Source: an uncultured Akkermansia sp.
GTDB lineage: Bacteria; Verrucomicrobiota; Verrucomicrobiia; Verrucomicrobiales; Akkermansiaceae
Assembly (NCBI GenBank): GCA_900548895.1
Contig: URLZ01000013.1
Span: 1 to 57,415, forward strand
DNA: 57,415 bases
Direction: 5' to 3'
Shown here: piece by piece, positions 8,607 through 15,997 of the stretch
Position numbering within the stretch: position 1 is the stretch's first letter
Layout of the letters: each line of letters starts with the position of its first letter
Notes under the pieces: model-generated
Database searches by the model: none
What the model was told of the DNA's origin: nothing
Seen by the model: only the letters and a program-made list of their open reading frames with translations
Position numbers and translations under genes: made by a program

Positions 8607-9553
8607 CAGGTGAGCAGCAGAGTGAAATTGATGGCGTTGAAGGTGACGTGCAGCGCAATGGGCATGATGAGGCTGCGGCTGCGGTAGTAGGCGAGAGCGA
8701 GGATGAAGCCGAAGAAGCTCAAAATGACAAACTGGGGCAAGGCAAAGTGAATGGCGCCGAAGAGCAGACCGCTGATGGCGGCGGCAACGGTGGGGCGGCA
8801 GCGCGTGCGCAGAATGTTGAAGATATAGCCGCGCCAGAGGATCTCTTCGCAGACAGGGGCAATGAGGATGGTATTGATCCCCATCAGCACCAAGGCCTCG
8901 GCTTCGCTCGTCTGCGCGATGAGCTCGCAGACGCTTTGCAGCTCTGGCGCTCCGCTCAGTCGGAGAATGAGGTCGCTGAGTCCGCTGTACTGATAGAGCA
9001 GGGAGAAGGCAAAGACGGCAGCGATGCTGAGCAGAAAGAGGCGTGCGAGTTGCCGCAGGCTCGGCGCTTGCCCCTTGAGTCGCAGAAAGCCCTGCCCCCG
9101 GTGCTCGATGGCTAACACAAGCAAAGGCAGGTAGACGGCCAAGGAGGCCGCGACGGTGAACACGGCGTTCAGAAGACTGGGAGGCGCCGCGGCGGACCCG
9201 CTTGAGGCGTCGCCGAACAGGGGAAGCTGGATCACGCAGAAAAAGATGTAATAGAGCAGAGCACAGACTACATCACCCGCTGAGGGAAAGTGGCGGAGAT
9301 GGCTTGGCGGGCAAAGTTCGTCCGGCGGGGCGGATGCGTCAGACGAGGGAAAGTCCGAGGTCGCTGAAGGGCCGGGAGGCGAGGTCTCGGCCGCTTTACC
9401 AGAGGTCGCGGCCGCCTCCCGGCTCGAATGGTTTCCCGTGGGATGAATTTCGAGAGCGGAGCGGGTGCGTCGGAGCGGCAGGAAGCAGGCGCAACAGGCG
9501 ATGAGGGGACCGAGGGCGGCGAGGGCGAAGGAGATGCAGAGGTCGGTGGTCAT
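8606..9553 (-). CDS. CPBP-family intramembrane metalloprotease
   Basis: A polytopic membrane protein of about 315 residues with the three CPBP (CAAX protease/bacteriocin-processing, Abi) motifs: EEILWRGYIF (motif EExxxR), FGAIHFALP (FxxxH) and HVTFNAINF (HxxxN). Hydrophobic segments precede and surround these motifs, and a Pro/Ser-rich soluble insert follows the first membrane segment. Family members cleave peptides within the membrane or serve in bacteriocin self-immunity; the substrate here is unknown. I start it at ATG 9553 (MTTDLC), directly before the first hydrophobic helix. The frame upstream is low-complexity and overlaps the next gene. It is coupled to thiL by a one-base stop/start overlap. 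Confidence 0.85.
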   Translation of the reverse strand: MTTDLCISFALAALGPLIACCACFLPLRRTRSALEIHPTGNHSSREAAATSGKAAETSPPGPSATSDFPSSDASAPPDELCPPSHLRHFPSAGDVVCALLYYIFFCVIQLPLFGDASSGSAAAPPSLLNAVFTVAASLAVYLPLLVLAIEHRGQGFLRLKGQAPSLRQLARLFLLSIAAVFAFSLLYQYSGLSDLILRLSGAPELQSVCELIAQTSEAEALVLMGINTILIAPVCEEILWRGYIFNILRTRCRPTVAAAISGLLFGAIHFALPQFVILSFFGFILALAYYRSRSLIMPIALHVTFNAINFTLLLT

Positions 9554-9731
9554 GTCCGAGGTGACGGGCAGCGCCGTGAGTCCGGCGTTGGTGTAGGGCA
9601 GGTGCAGCAGCCGGGACGAGCTTTTCGGCGCAGGGAGGCGGCCGAAACCTGCCTGATCTGCAGCACCCTCTACCCGGGGGGCGTCGCGAACACAGCGGGC
9701 AGAGGGACAGCGGGACAGCGGGCAGAAGCGA

Positions 9732-10325
9732 TTATTGTTGCAGGGAGAGAACCAAGCGCACGAGTGATGCGGCGAGCTGTTGCGAGCCGTAGTATTGCGC
9801 CGAGGCCAAGCGCTCGCCTTGCAATTGAATGCGTTTGTTGATGCGTCGGATGACGGGCAGATAGCGATCCTCGTATTCCAGCCGCTGCTCTTCGTCAGGC
9901 GGGGGAAGGGTGAGGAATCCTTGGGGCCATTTGCTGAGCTCAGCGGTGATGAGCCCGATGGGCTGGACGGCCCTTTGGGCGCTCTCCGGGCTGTCGACGG
10001 AGGCCATGACTTGCTCAAGCTTCAGCAGCAGGGCAATGCCTCTGGCCAAGTGCTGCTCCACAGGAGAGAGTTGCGCCGTCGCATCGCCCGAGGCTGTGGG
10101 AGCAGGAGCCGTGATGACGGGGCCCGGTGTTTCTCCCACTAGATCCCCCGGAACCGGAACCTCGGGGGAAGCCCCGGGTGCGCTGGGTTCGGGCAGCTGC
10201 TGCGGCGCGTCGAGCAAGAGCCCGGCCCCTTGCTGCTGCGTGGGCCAGTCGGCCTCAGGCGATGCTGCCGATACCGGCAAGAGAAGCAGGGCCGCGGACA
10301 GGAGGATTATCGGGGTGTCTTTCAT
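9732..10325 (-). CDS. Exported protein of unknown function
   Basis: A 197-residue protein starting MKDTPIILLS with a clear signal peptide, cut around VSAASPEA. A Pro-rich linker follows (residues about 35-85), then a helical C-terminal domain. I do not recognise a family. The helical domain (from about SPVEQHLARG to the end) resembles in pattern that of the gene immediately upstream, including a DEEQ/TPEQ start, a charged R/E-rich helix and a YY motif. The two look like diverged tandem paralogues. The start overlaps the stop of that upstream gene in an ATGA arrangement, so both are translated from one message. The spacer to the next gene (9554-9731) holds short direct repeats of GACAGCGGG-like sequence and no clear terminator. 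Confidence 0.75.
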   Translation of the reverse strand: MKDTPIILLSAALLLLPVSAASPEADWPTQQQGAGLLLDAPQQLPEPSAPGASPEVPVPGDLVGETPGPVITAPAPTASGDATAQLSPVEQHLARGIALLLKLEQVMASVDSPESAQRAVQPIGLITAELSKWPQGFLTLPPPDEEQRLEYEDRYLPVIRRINKRIQLQGERLASAQYYGSQQLAASLVRLVLSLQQ

Positions 10326-10735
10326 TGCTCGAGCATCATGATGAGGGTTTGAAATTGTTCGTTGAATGCAGCGGAGTAGTAACACTGCTCGTGCTGCAGG
10401 CGAAAGATGTGCTCATAAACCTTTCCCCACTCCGCGCGCATGCGCTGCTCGTAACGCTCACGGATGATGCGGCTCTGCTCAGGCGTGAGTCTGTCGATGC
10501 GGCGCACGCGGTCGCAGACGCGGTAGACCTCGGGCAAGAGCTTGCGGAGCTCGACGGCGGCCGCATCCGCGCTGTCCGTATCGCGCGCCGCCGAGAGCGC
10601 CGGCAGCAGCTTCTCCGGCAGCTTGCAGTAACTTTCCATGGACTCGGCCAGCTCCGCCGAGAGCTCCTCCGCCGCGCAGATCGCAACGGGGAGCGTGAAA
10701 GTGAGCAGGAATCCGCAAGTGACGCTGAACTTCAT
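10322..10735 (-). CDS. Small exported helical protein of unknown function
   Basis: A 137-residue protein beginning MKFSVTCG with a signal peptide ending near AICAAEE. The mature part is predicted all-helical and charged, with Cys residues in ESYCKLPEK and EQCYYSAAF that could form a disulfide in the periplasm. No known family is recognised. It appears to be a distant paralogue of the downstream gene, to which it is coupled by an ATGA overlap. A strong promoter (-35 TTGACA, -10 TATACT) lies only 6 bases before this ATG, which fixes the start and indicates a leaderless transcript for the pair. Confidence 0.75.
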   Translation of the reverse strand: MKFSVTCGFLLTFTLPVAICAAEELSAELAESMESYCKLPEKLLPALSAARDTDSADAAAVELRKLLPEVYRVCDRVRRIDRLTPEQSRIIRERYEQRMRAEWGKVYEHIFRLQHEQCYYSAAFNEQFQTLIMMLEQ

Positions 10736-10741
10736 GCCGAG

Positions 10742-10771
10742 AGTATAGGCGCTCGGCGGGGGCTCTGTCAA
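10742..10771 (-). promoter_or_regulatory. Promoter of the exported-protein pair, apparently leaderless
   Basis: The minus strand has a perfect -35 TTGACA (10766-10771), an 18-base spacer and -10 TATACT (10742-10747). The ATG at 10735 follows the -10 box after 6 bases, which leaves no room for a ribosome-binding site. Confidence 0.65.
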
Positions 10772-10785
10772 CCCCCCGCGTTGTC

Positions 10786-12282
10786 TTACGCTTCGTCCGC
10801 CGCAGGCTTGTCGGCATCAGCGCCCTCCTTCGCGGGCTGCTCTCCGTGTCCCTCGGCATCCGGGGCCTCATCCTTCGCGTCATCCGCCTTCTCGGTGTCG
10901 GCGGCGCCCTCGTCGTCAGACGTCGCGCCCTCGGCCTTCTCTCCGTCCGCCTCGCCCTCATCGGCGACATCTTCGTCAATCTGCTGAGCGAGCTCCGCTT
11001 CGATGGAGGCCATCATGCTGTCAACTCGGGCCTCGTAGCTGCGCACCTTGCGATCCAGATCCGTCATCTTGCGCTCCAGCGCCAGCTTCTCGCGATTGCG
11101 GTTGCGTTCGCGCGTGGTGACCTCGCGCTGCATGACGCGCAGCTGCTCCGTGAGCGGCTCTCGGTACTCGCGCGGGAAGATCTCGTTGCGCAGGCGCGTG
11201 ACGCCGCGGGCAACCTCGTCGGTCTCCAGCAGAGCCCCCGCCCGATCAAAATCGCCCTGAATCAGCGCCTCGCGTGCCTCATCCATCTTGCTCCAGAAGG
11301 CCGCGAGCATCTCAGGCACCTTGCCCACCTCAGGCTCAAGCTTGACATCTTTGTTGCGGCGCAGGGCGTCCTTCACCTTGTTGGTGCAGTTGCGCAGCAT
11401 CTTGAGGTTCTTCGGGCTCGGGTTGTACCAAATCGTCTCAATGTTCTCCTTGTCCTTGGCGAAGCGCTCCGCGAGCTTCTCGTATTGCTCCTCATCCGCC
11501 TCTTCGAGCGTCCGCTGCCGCTTGTCGTTCATGCGCTCGCGGCGCTTGGTCTCGCGCTCATACATCTTGCTCCAGTGGTTGTCGAGCTGCTTGAGCGTCT
11601 TGAGGTAGGTGTCGAAGGCTTCCTTGTACTCGGGAATGCCCTGATAGCGATCACGCAGCAGTTCGAATTTATCGAGCCCGCCGACCTTGCGCTTGCCCTT
11701 GTTCTCCTTCATGTCCGTGAGCATGGCCTGATAGGCGGCCTGGGCATCGCGAACGTACTTGTCCCGATCCGCAGCGCTGACCGTGAACTCGAAGGGCCCG
11801 GTGAGCGTGTTACTGTATTTCTCGTTGAGATCGCGCACCTCTCCCGATGTTTCCATGATCTCCTTCAGATCCCGCTCGGCTCGCTCCTTGAAGCGTCGGT
11901 GCGAGGAGCTGAGCATGCGCGAAGGTTTTTTCAGCGTCGCCATGCGTGCGTCGACGTCTTCCGTGAGCCGTCGCAGGCGCGAGACGAGACTCTCCTCTTC
12001 CGGCTGAGTCTGGGGTGCCTGGGCTTGCGGATTCTGCCCCGGCTGAGCAGCGGGAGTCTCTGCAGCAGCCGAGCCGTCAGCCGACGCAGCGGCCTGAGTT
12101 GCGGCCTCCGAGCCGGACGCGTCGCTTGAGCCGGAAGTTTCCGCCGGCGCCGACTTGCCGGTCGCACCTGCCTTCGCGGCCTGCTCGGTCGGAGGCGTCA
12201 GGAGAGAGGTGGCGGAAGGGGCGGCTTGAGCAGCAGTGATGCCGCAGACGATGAAGGAGAGGGAGAGAAGGGATGGCTTCAT
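10786..12282 (-). CDS. Exported coiled-coil protein of unknown function
   Basis: A 498-residue protein with a signal peptide (MKPSLLSLSF to about AAQAAP). A Pro/Ala/Gln-rich stretch runs to about residue 95. The central region of roughly 330 residues is highly charged and helical, with many coiled-coil-like runs (for example RRERMNDKRQRTLEEADEEQ), and the C-terminal tail is very acidic and Ala/Asp/Glu-rich. No enzymatic motif was seen. The charge pattern suggests an extended periplasmic rod or scaffold, but that is inference. It has its own promoter at 12309-12337 and is separated from the MFS gene upstream by a short gap. The start codon has no Shine-Dalgarno sequence. Confidence 0.8.
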   Translation of the reverse strand: MKPSLLSLSFIVCGITAAQAAPSATSLLTPPTEQAAKAGATGKSAPAETSGSSDASGSEAATQAAASADGSAAAETPAAQPGQNPQAQAPQTQPEEESLVSRLRRLTEDVDARMATLKKPSRMLSSSHRRFKERAERDLKEIMETSGEVRDLNEKYSNTLTGPFEFTVSAADRDKYVRDAQAAYQAMLTDMKENKGKRKVGGLDKFELLRDRYQGIPEYKEAFDTYLKTLKQLDNHWSKMYERETKRRERMNDKRQRTLEEADEEQYEKLAERFAKDKENIETIWYNPSPKNLKMLRNCTNKVKDALRRNKDVKLEPEVGKVPEMLAAFWSKMDEAREALIQGDFDRAGALLETDEVARGVTRLRNEIFPREYREPLTEQLRVMQREVTTRERNRNREKLALERKMTDLDRKVRSYEARVDSMMASIEAELAQQIDEDVADEGEADGEKAEGATSDDEGAADTEKADDAKDEAPDAEGHGEQPAKEGADADKPAADEA

Positions 12283-12308
12283 GGGGTGGAGTGTGAATCT
12301 TTATGGTA

Positions 12309-12337
12309 AGGTTAGCACATCGCACCAGCCTTGGCAA
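12309..12337 (-). promoter_or_regulatory. Promoter of the coiled-coil protein gene
   Basis: The minus strand shows -35 TTGCCA (12332-12337), a 17-base spacer ending in TGC, and -10 TAACCT (12309-12314). The leader is roughly 20 bases. The 10 bases before the -10 box plus its first two bases (GCGATGTGCTAA) are identical to the same region of the rpoN promoter. Confidence 0.5.
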
Positions 12338-12340
12338 TGT

Positions 12341-13540
12341 TCAAATGCAGGACGGCTCGCTGTTTTTGCTGCGTTCGATGCTTTGATCGCAGAGCAGACC
12401 GCAAAAAAGCCCGGAGAGGGCGAAGAGGGTGTAAAAACCGAGGATGAAAAGCTCGGGGTGCGGCAGGGTGATGGTGTTGCTGACGCTCCAGGCGATGACT
12501 CCTCCGGCGATGAAGCCGATGCCCTGCGCCATGCCCGAGAGGGCGACGGTGCCGGCTTCGTCGGGTGCGCTCTCGACGATGAAGGTCATGCCGAGGGTGA
12601 AGATGGAGCCGATACAGAGGCCGAAGATGATGGAGAAGAGGGGCCAGAGGTTCAGAGGAGCCTCCAGCATGCCCGCGCAGGCGAGGCAGGAGAGCGGAAT
12701 GGTGAGCATCATGAGGCGCCGCCGACTGCCCAGCCAGACGGCGAATTGGTGCGAAAGCAGGGCGCTGGGAATCTGAAAGGCCGTGGCGAGAGCCAGCACA
12801 AGCCCGGACTCCATGGCGTCAAGTCCGCGCATCCGCATCAGGGTGGAGAGCCAGACGATGATGAGCCAGGAGCCCGAGACGCGGAAGAGGTAAAAGAGGG
12901 TGACGAGCCAAGCCTGTTTCTTGCGTAGCAGGGGCTTCATCGAGGCCTGAATCGGGTGGGGATTGGGCAGTTTATCGCGGCTGCTGAACAGGTATTCCGC
13001 CCAGAGAATCAGCGCGACAATCAGGGGAAGGGCCCAGAAGCAGAGGCCGGCGCGCCAGCCCCCCAGAATATGGCTGATGGGGTTGGCGCTGCCGGAGCCG
13101 ACGGCGGTGCCGAGACAGATGCAGGCTGTGTAGGCGCCCATGAGCTCCGGCACATATCCGGGATAGCGCAGCTTGACAACACCGAGGATGACGGAGCCGG
13201 TGATGCCGAGACCCAGGCCGATGACGAGGGTGCCGCCGTAAAGGCCGATGAGGCCGCCGTAGCTGCGCCAGAAAATACCGAGCACAGCGGCAGCTAGGGC
13301 ATAGACGATCAGCAGCCTCGGGCGAATGAGGCAGCTGAGGCGAGAGCCGAGGGGAGCGGCGATGCCGAGAGCCATGACGGGGAGCAGGGCGAAGAGCCCG
13401 CTGTCGGCCGGGCTGAGATGCAGCTTGATGATGAGCTCATCGAGCAGGGGATTGGCCGCCGAGAAGGACATGCGGAGGTTGAAACTGATGAGCAGGAAGA
13501 TCAGTACGAAGTGCAGAGATGAGGGTTTCAGACGCGCCAT
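12341..13540 (-). CDS. MFS transporter, CynX/NimT-like
   Basis: A 399-residue major facilitator with about 12 hydrophobic segments. The N-terminal half has NLRMSFSAANPLLDELI, the ALLPVMALGIAAPLG segment, and GLGLGITGSVILGVV. The C-terminal half has FGLCIGSIFTLGMTFIVE and GMAQGIGFIAGGVIAW. This layout and the early FNLR/NP motif match the CynX/NimT (cyanate or nitroimidazole transporter) branch, usually annotated without known substrate. I chose ATG 13540 (MARLKPSS) directly before the first helix; the 26 residues upstream are not membrane-like. It appears to be a single-gene unit between the pyrD terminator and the coiled-coil gene. An 11-bp inverted repeat upstream may control it. Confidence 0.88.
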   Translation of the reverse strand: MARLKPSSLHFVLIFLLISFNLRMSFSAANPLLDELIIKLHLSPADSGLFALLPVMALGIAAPLGSRLSCLIRPRLLIVYALAAAVLGIFWRSYGGLIGLYGGTLVIGLGLGITGSVILGVVKLRYPGYVPELMGAYTACICLGTAVGSGSANPISHILGGWRAGLCFWALPLIVALILWAEYLFSSRDKLPNPHPIQASMKPLLRKKQAWLVTLFYLFRVSGSWLIIVWLSTLMRMRGLDAMESGLVLALATAFQIPSALLSHQFAVWLGSRRRLMMLTIPLSCLACAGMLEAPLNLWPLFSIIFGLCIGSIFTLGMTFIVESAPDEAGTVALSGMAQGIGFIAGGVIAWSVSNTITLPHPELFILGFYTLFALSGLFCGLLCDQSIERSKNSEPSCI

Positions 13541-13594
13541 GCCTCTGAGGCTAAGCTCTCTCTCTCGTCCTCTGCAACCTATTTTGCCAACTGT

Positions 13595-13626
13595 TTGAGA
13601 GCTTGTCGACGATGTCAAGCTCTCAA
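13595..13626. repeat. 11-bp inverted repeat upstream of the MFS transporter
   Basis: TTGAGAGCTTG (13595-13605) and CAAGCTCTCAA (13616-13626) form a perfect inverted repeat with a 10-base centre. The minus-strand hexamer TTGACA (13613-13618) lies across the right arm, with a weak -10-like AACAGT (13590-13595) 17 bases on. The repeat may therefore be an operator covering the transporter promoter. It has no T-run, so it is unlikely to be a terminator. Confidence 0.5.
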
Positions 13627-13644
13627 GCCGTCGGGCTGCACAAC

Positions 13645-13685
13645 AAAAAACTCCCCCTCACAGCGACAGCAGTTGCGAGGGGGAG
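13645..13685 (-). terminator. Rho-independent terminator after pyrD
   Basis: On the minus strand a 9-bp stem, CTCCCCCTC with GAGGGGGAG (13651-13659 and 13677-13685), is followed directly by six T residues (13645-13650). It lies 45 bases after the pyrD stop and ends that transcription unit. Confidence 0.85.
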
Positions 13686-13729
13686 GCTGACTCAGCACCC
13701 GGCCGGTGCCGGGAGCCCTGAAGGGGCGT

Positions 13730-14764
13730 TTATCTCATGTCCCTCAGGCGGACGGCGCAGTCGCGAATGAGCTGCGGGCCCTTGAAGATGAAGCCGCTGT
13801 AGAGCTGCACGAGCGAGGCCCCGGCGCGAATCTTGGCCTCGGCATCGTCGGCGCTCATGATGCCGCCGACCCCGATGATGGGGATGCGACCCTTGAGGTG
13901 GCTTGCAAAGGCCTCCAGCGTCTCGTTGGCCTTGTTGTACAGAGGCTTGCCTGAGAGACCTCCCTTTTGGGCGGCAGCGGGATGGCCCTCGACGCCTTCG
14001 CGGCTCGTGGTGGTGTTGGTGCAGATGAGGCCGTCGAGCTGGCAGTCGAGAAAGACGCCCGAGAGTTCACGAATCTGGCTCTCGCTCATGTCGGGCGAGA
14101 CCTTCATGACGATGGGCACGTGCCGCCCGGTTTCGCTGCTGAGGTTGGCCTGTTCGCTTTTGAGGGCCGCGAGCAGGTCGGCGGCGGAGTCGGCCCGCGC
14201 CAGCTCGCAGAGGTGCGGGACGTTCGGGCAGGAGAAGTTGATGGTGATGTAGTCCGCCACGGGCCACGCCTCACGCAGGCAGGTGAGATAATCCATGCGG
14301 GCCTCGTCGTTGGGTGTGGATTCGTTTTTGCTGATGTTGATGCCCAGCACGCCGCTAAAACCCTTCGCCGCGCGGATGTTGGCCACGCCGGCCTCGATGC
14401 CGGGGTTGTTGATGCCCATGTGGTTGATGATGGCCTGCTGCGGGATGCAGCGGAAGCAACGGGGCTTGGGGTTGCCGGGCTGCGGACGTGGGGTGAGGGT
14501 GCCGACTTCCACAAAGCCGAAGCCGAGATGGCCGAAGGCGGGGAAGGTGTTGGCCTGTTTGTCCATGCCGGCGGCAAGGCCGACGCGGTTCGGGAAGTTC
14601 AGGCCCATCACGGTGACGGGGTCGCTGACTCGCCGCCCCCCGATGAGGGAGCAGAGGTGCAGCTTGTCGGCCGTGCGGAGGGCGGACAGGGTGAACTCGT
14701 GCGCCGTTTCCGGCGACAGGCAGAAGAGGAATCGTTTGGCGAGGCTGTAGAGGATCGGATTCAC
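13730..14764 (-). CDS. pyrD: Dihydroorotate dehydrogenase, class-2-like
   Basis: This flavoenzyme oxidises dihydroorotate to orotate in pyrimidine synthesis. The 344-residue length, the N-terminal helical extension (LYSLAKRFLFCLSPETAHEF) and the core motif RVGLAAGMDKQA place it with the quinone-linked, membrane-associated class 2 enzymes. Later motifs include FGFVEVGTLTPRPQPGNPKPR, INHMGINNPG, GINISKN, CTNTT and IIGVGGI. The catalytic-base position is odd: the loop reads NFSCPN with Cys179, whereas class 2 enzymes normally have Ser here and class 1 enzymes have Cys. The gene follows the epimerase gene after a 53-base spacer that holds an 11-bp hairpin, and it ends at a good terminator. Confidence 0.93.
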   Translation of the reverse strand: MNPILYSLAKRFLFCLSPETAHEFTLSALRTADKLHLCSLIGGRRVSDPVTVMGLNFPNRVGLAAGMDKQANTFPAFGHLGFGFVEVGTLTPRPQPGNPKPRCFRCIPQQAIINHMGINNPGIEAGVANIRAAKGFSGVLGINISKNESTPNDEARMDYLTCLREAWPVADYITINFSCPNVPHLCELARADSAADLLAALKSEQANLSSETGRHVPIVMKVSPDMSESQIRELSGVFLDCQLDGLICTNTTTSREGVEGHPAAAQKGGLSGKPLYNKANETLEAFASHLKGRIPIIGVGGIMSADDAEAKIRAGASLVQLYSGFIFKGPQLIRDCAVRLRDMR

Positions 14765-14775
14765 GGAGGGAGGGT

Positions 14776-14806
14776 GGGCAGGGAGGGGATGTGAGCCTCC
14801 CTGCCC
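14776..14806. repeat. 11-bp hairpin in the pyrD leader
   Basis: GGGCAGGGAGG (14776-14786) and CCTCCCTGCCC (14796-14806) form a perfect stem with a 9-base loop. It sits between the epimerase stop codon (14818) and the pyrD start (14764). There is no T-run on either side, so it is more likely an RNA processing or stability element, or an attenuator-like structure, than a simple terminator. Confidence 0.55.
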
Positions 14807-14817
14807 GGAAGATGGGG

Positions 14818-15852
14818 TCAGTAGCGGAAGGTTTTATTGTAATGTTGCCGAAACCAGTCGACGAACAGGGGGACGGATTCTTCATAGTCCCAGACCGGGG
14901 AGTAAGCCAGGTTGGCCTCGAGACGCGAGGTATCGGCGTAGCTCTCGATGCTCTCACCCTGAAGCTCGGGCGAGGCGGGGTCTTCGACGATGGTGGCCCC
15001 CTTGCCGAGGGCGGTCTCGATGGCCTGAATGAAGGTTCTGTACGGAATGGGTTTGCCGCGGCCGACGTTGTAGAGCGCGTAGGCTGCGTTGCAGCGGGAG
15101 GCGATCGGCGGGTTGGTGAGGGCGATGGCGACGCCGTCGACGATGTCGTCGACGTAGGTGAAGTCGCGGATGAGGTAGCCGTTGTTGCAGATGCTGATGG
15201 GCTTGCCCTCGATGATGTCGCGCGCGATGGTCATGGGCTGCGAGTCGGGCCTGCCCCAAGGGCCGTAGGCGGTGAAGATGCGCATGACGGTCACCGGCAC
15301 TTTGTAGGTGAAGGCGTAGGAGTAACAGGCGAGCTCGGCTGCACGCTTCGTCATGGCGTAGATGCTCATCGGGCTGTCGACGTCGTCCTCCTCGCGCTGG
15401 GGTGCATGGGCGTGGCAGCCGTGCACGCAGGCGCTCGAGGTGAAGAGGAAGTGCCGGACACCGTGGCGTCGCGATGCATCCAGGAGATTGACGGTGCCCT
15501 GAATGTTGTTCTCGGAGAAAAAGACGGGCTGCTCGCGCGAGGGGGCGAGCCCCGTGACGGCGGCGAGGTGGATGACGCAGTCGACAGGGCCGGCCTGCCA
15601 AACTTGTTTGAGCCCGTCCCGGTCGAGGATGTCCTGTTGGATGAAGACGAGGTCTCCGGGGCCTTGGAGATGGATGCCGGGGGAGATGCGGGCGGTGTCG
15701 ATGCCGAGCTCAGCGAGCCGCGCGAGCTTGAGCTCCCGAGAGTTGAAGTCGCTCAGGTTGTCGAGGATGGTGACGCGGTGTCCGTCGGAGAGAAGGCGCT
15801 TGGCGACGTGGAAGCCGATGAAGCCGGCACCGCCTGTAACAAGGATGTTCAT
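14818..15852 (-). CDS. NAD-dependent nucleotide-sugar epimerase
   Basis: An extended short-chain dehydrogenase/reductase of 344 residues. It has the NAD-binding TGGAGFIG at residues 6-13, LAAVTG near 97-102, a catalytic Ser in TSSACVHG (139-140), and the YxxxK pair Tyr165/Lys169 in YAMTK. The stretch TAYGPWGRPDSQPM, the RDFTYVDDIVDG segment and the overall length resemble UDP-glucuronate 4-epimerases (CapI/LpsL type). UDP-glucose 4-epimerase is the main alternative. It probably supplies a nucleotide sugar for surface polysaccharide; no glycan gene cluster surrounds it here. A good promoter lies at 15898-15925, and pyrD follows downstream. Confidence 0.9.
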   Translation of the reverse strand: MNILVTGGAGFIGFHVAKRLLSDGHRVTILDNLSDFNSRELKLARLAELGIDTARISPGIHLQGPGDLVFIQQDILDRDGLKQVWQAGPVDCVIHLAAVTGLAPSREQPVFFSENNIQGTVNLLDASRRHGVRHFLFTSSACVHGCHAHAPQREEDDVDSPMSIYAMTKRAAELACYSYAFTYKVPVTVMRIFTAYGPWGRPDSQPMTIARDIIEGKPISICNNGYLIRDFTYVDDIVDGVAIALTNPPIASRCNAAYALYNVGRGKPIPYRTFIQAIETALGKGATIVEDPASPELQGESIESYADTSRLEANLAYSPVWDYEESVPLFVDWFRQHYNKTFRY

Positions 15853-15897
15853 AGTGCTATATGTTGGGGTGGAGATGAGGCGAGATCGATGATTTTT

Positions 15898-15925
15898 ATT
15901 TTAGCATCCGCCCTCCGCATTGCAA
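15898..15925 (-). promoter_or_regulatory. Promoter of the epimerase gene
   Basis: The minus strand shows -35 TTGCAA (15920-15925), a 16-base spacer ending in TGC (extended -10), and -10 TAAAAT (15898-15903). The predicted leader is about 40 bases and AT-rich at its 5' end. Confidence 0.6.
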
Positions 15926-15997
15926 TCCCATTTTTCCGTTTTCGTCGGATTGTTGGTGTTATCGCTCACTCCTCTCCGTGCGTGTATGCCGCGGCCC

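Noticed and set aside
9554..10018. Long N-terminal extension of the CPBP-family protein
   Set aside because: The extension is low-complexity, overlaps the neighbouring exported-protein gene and is not membrane-like.
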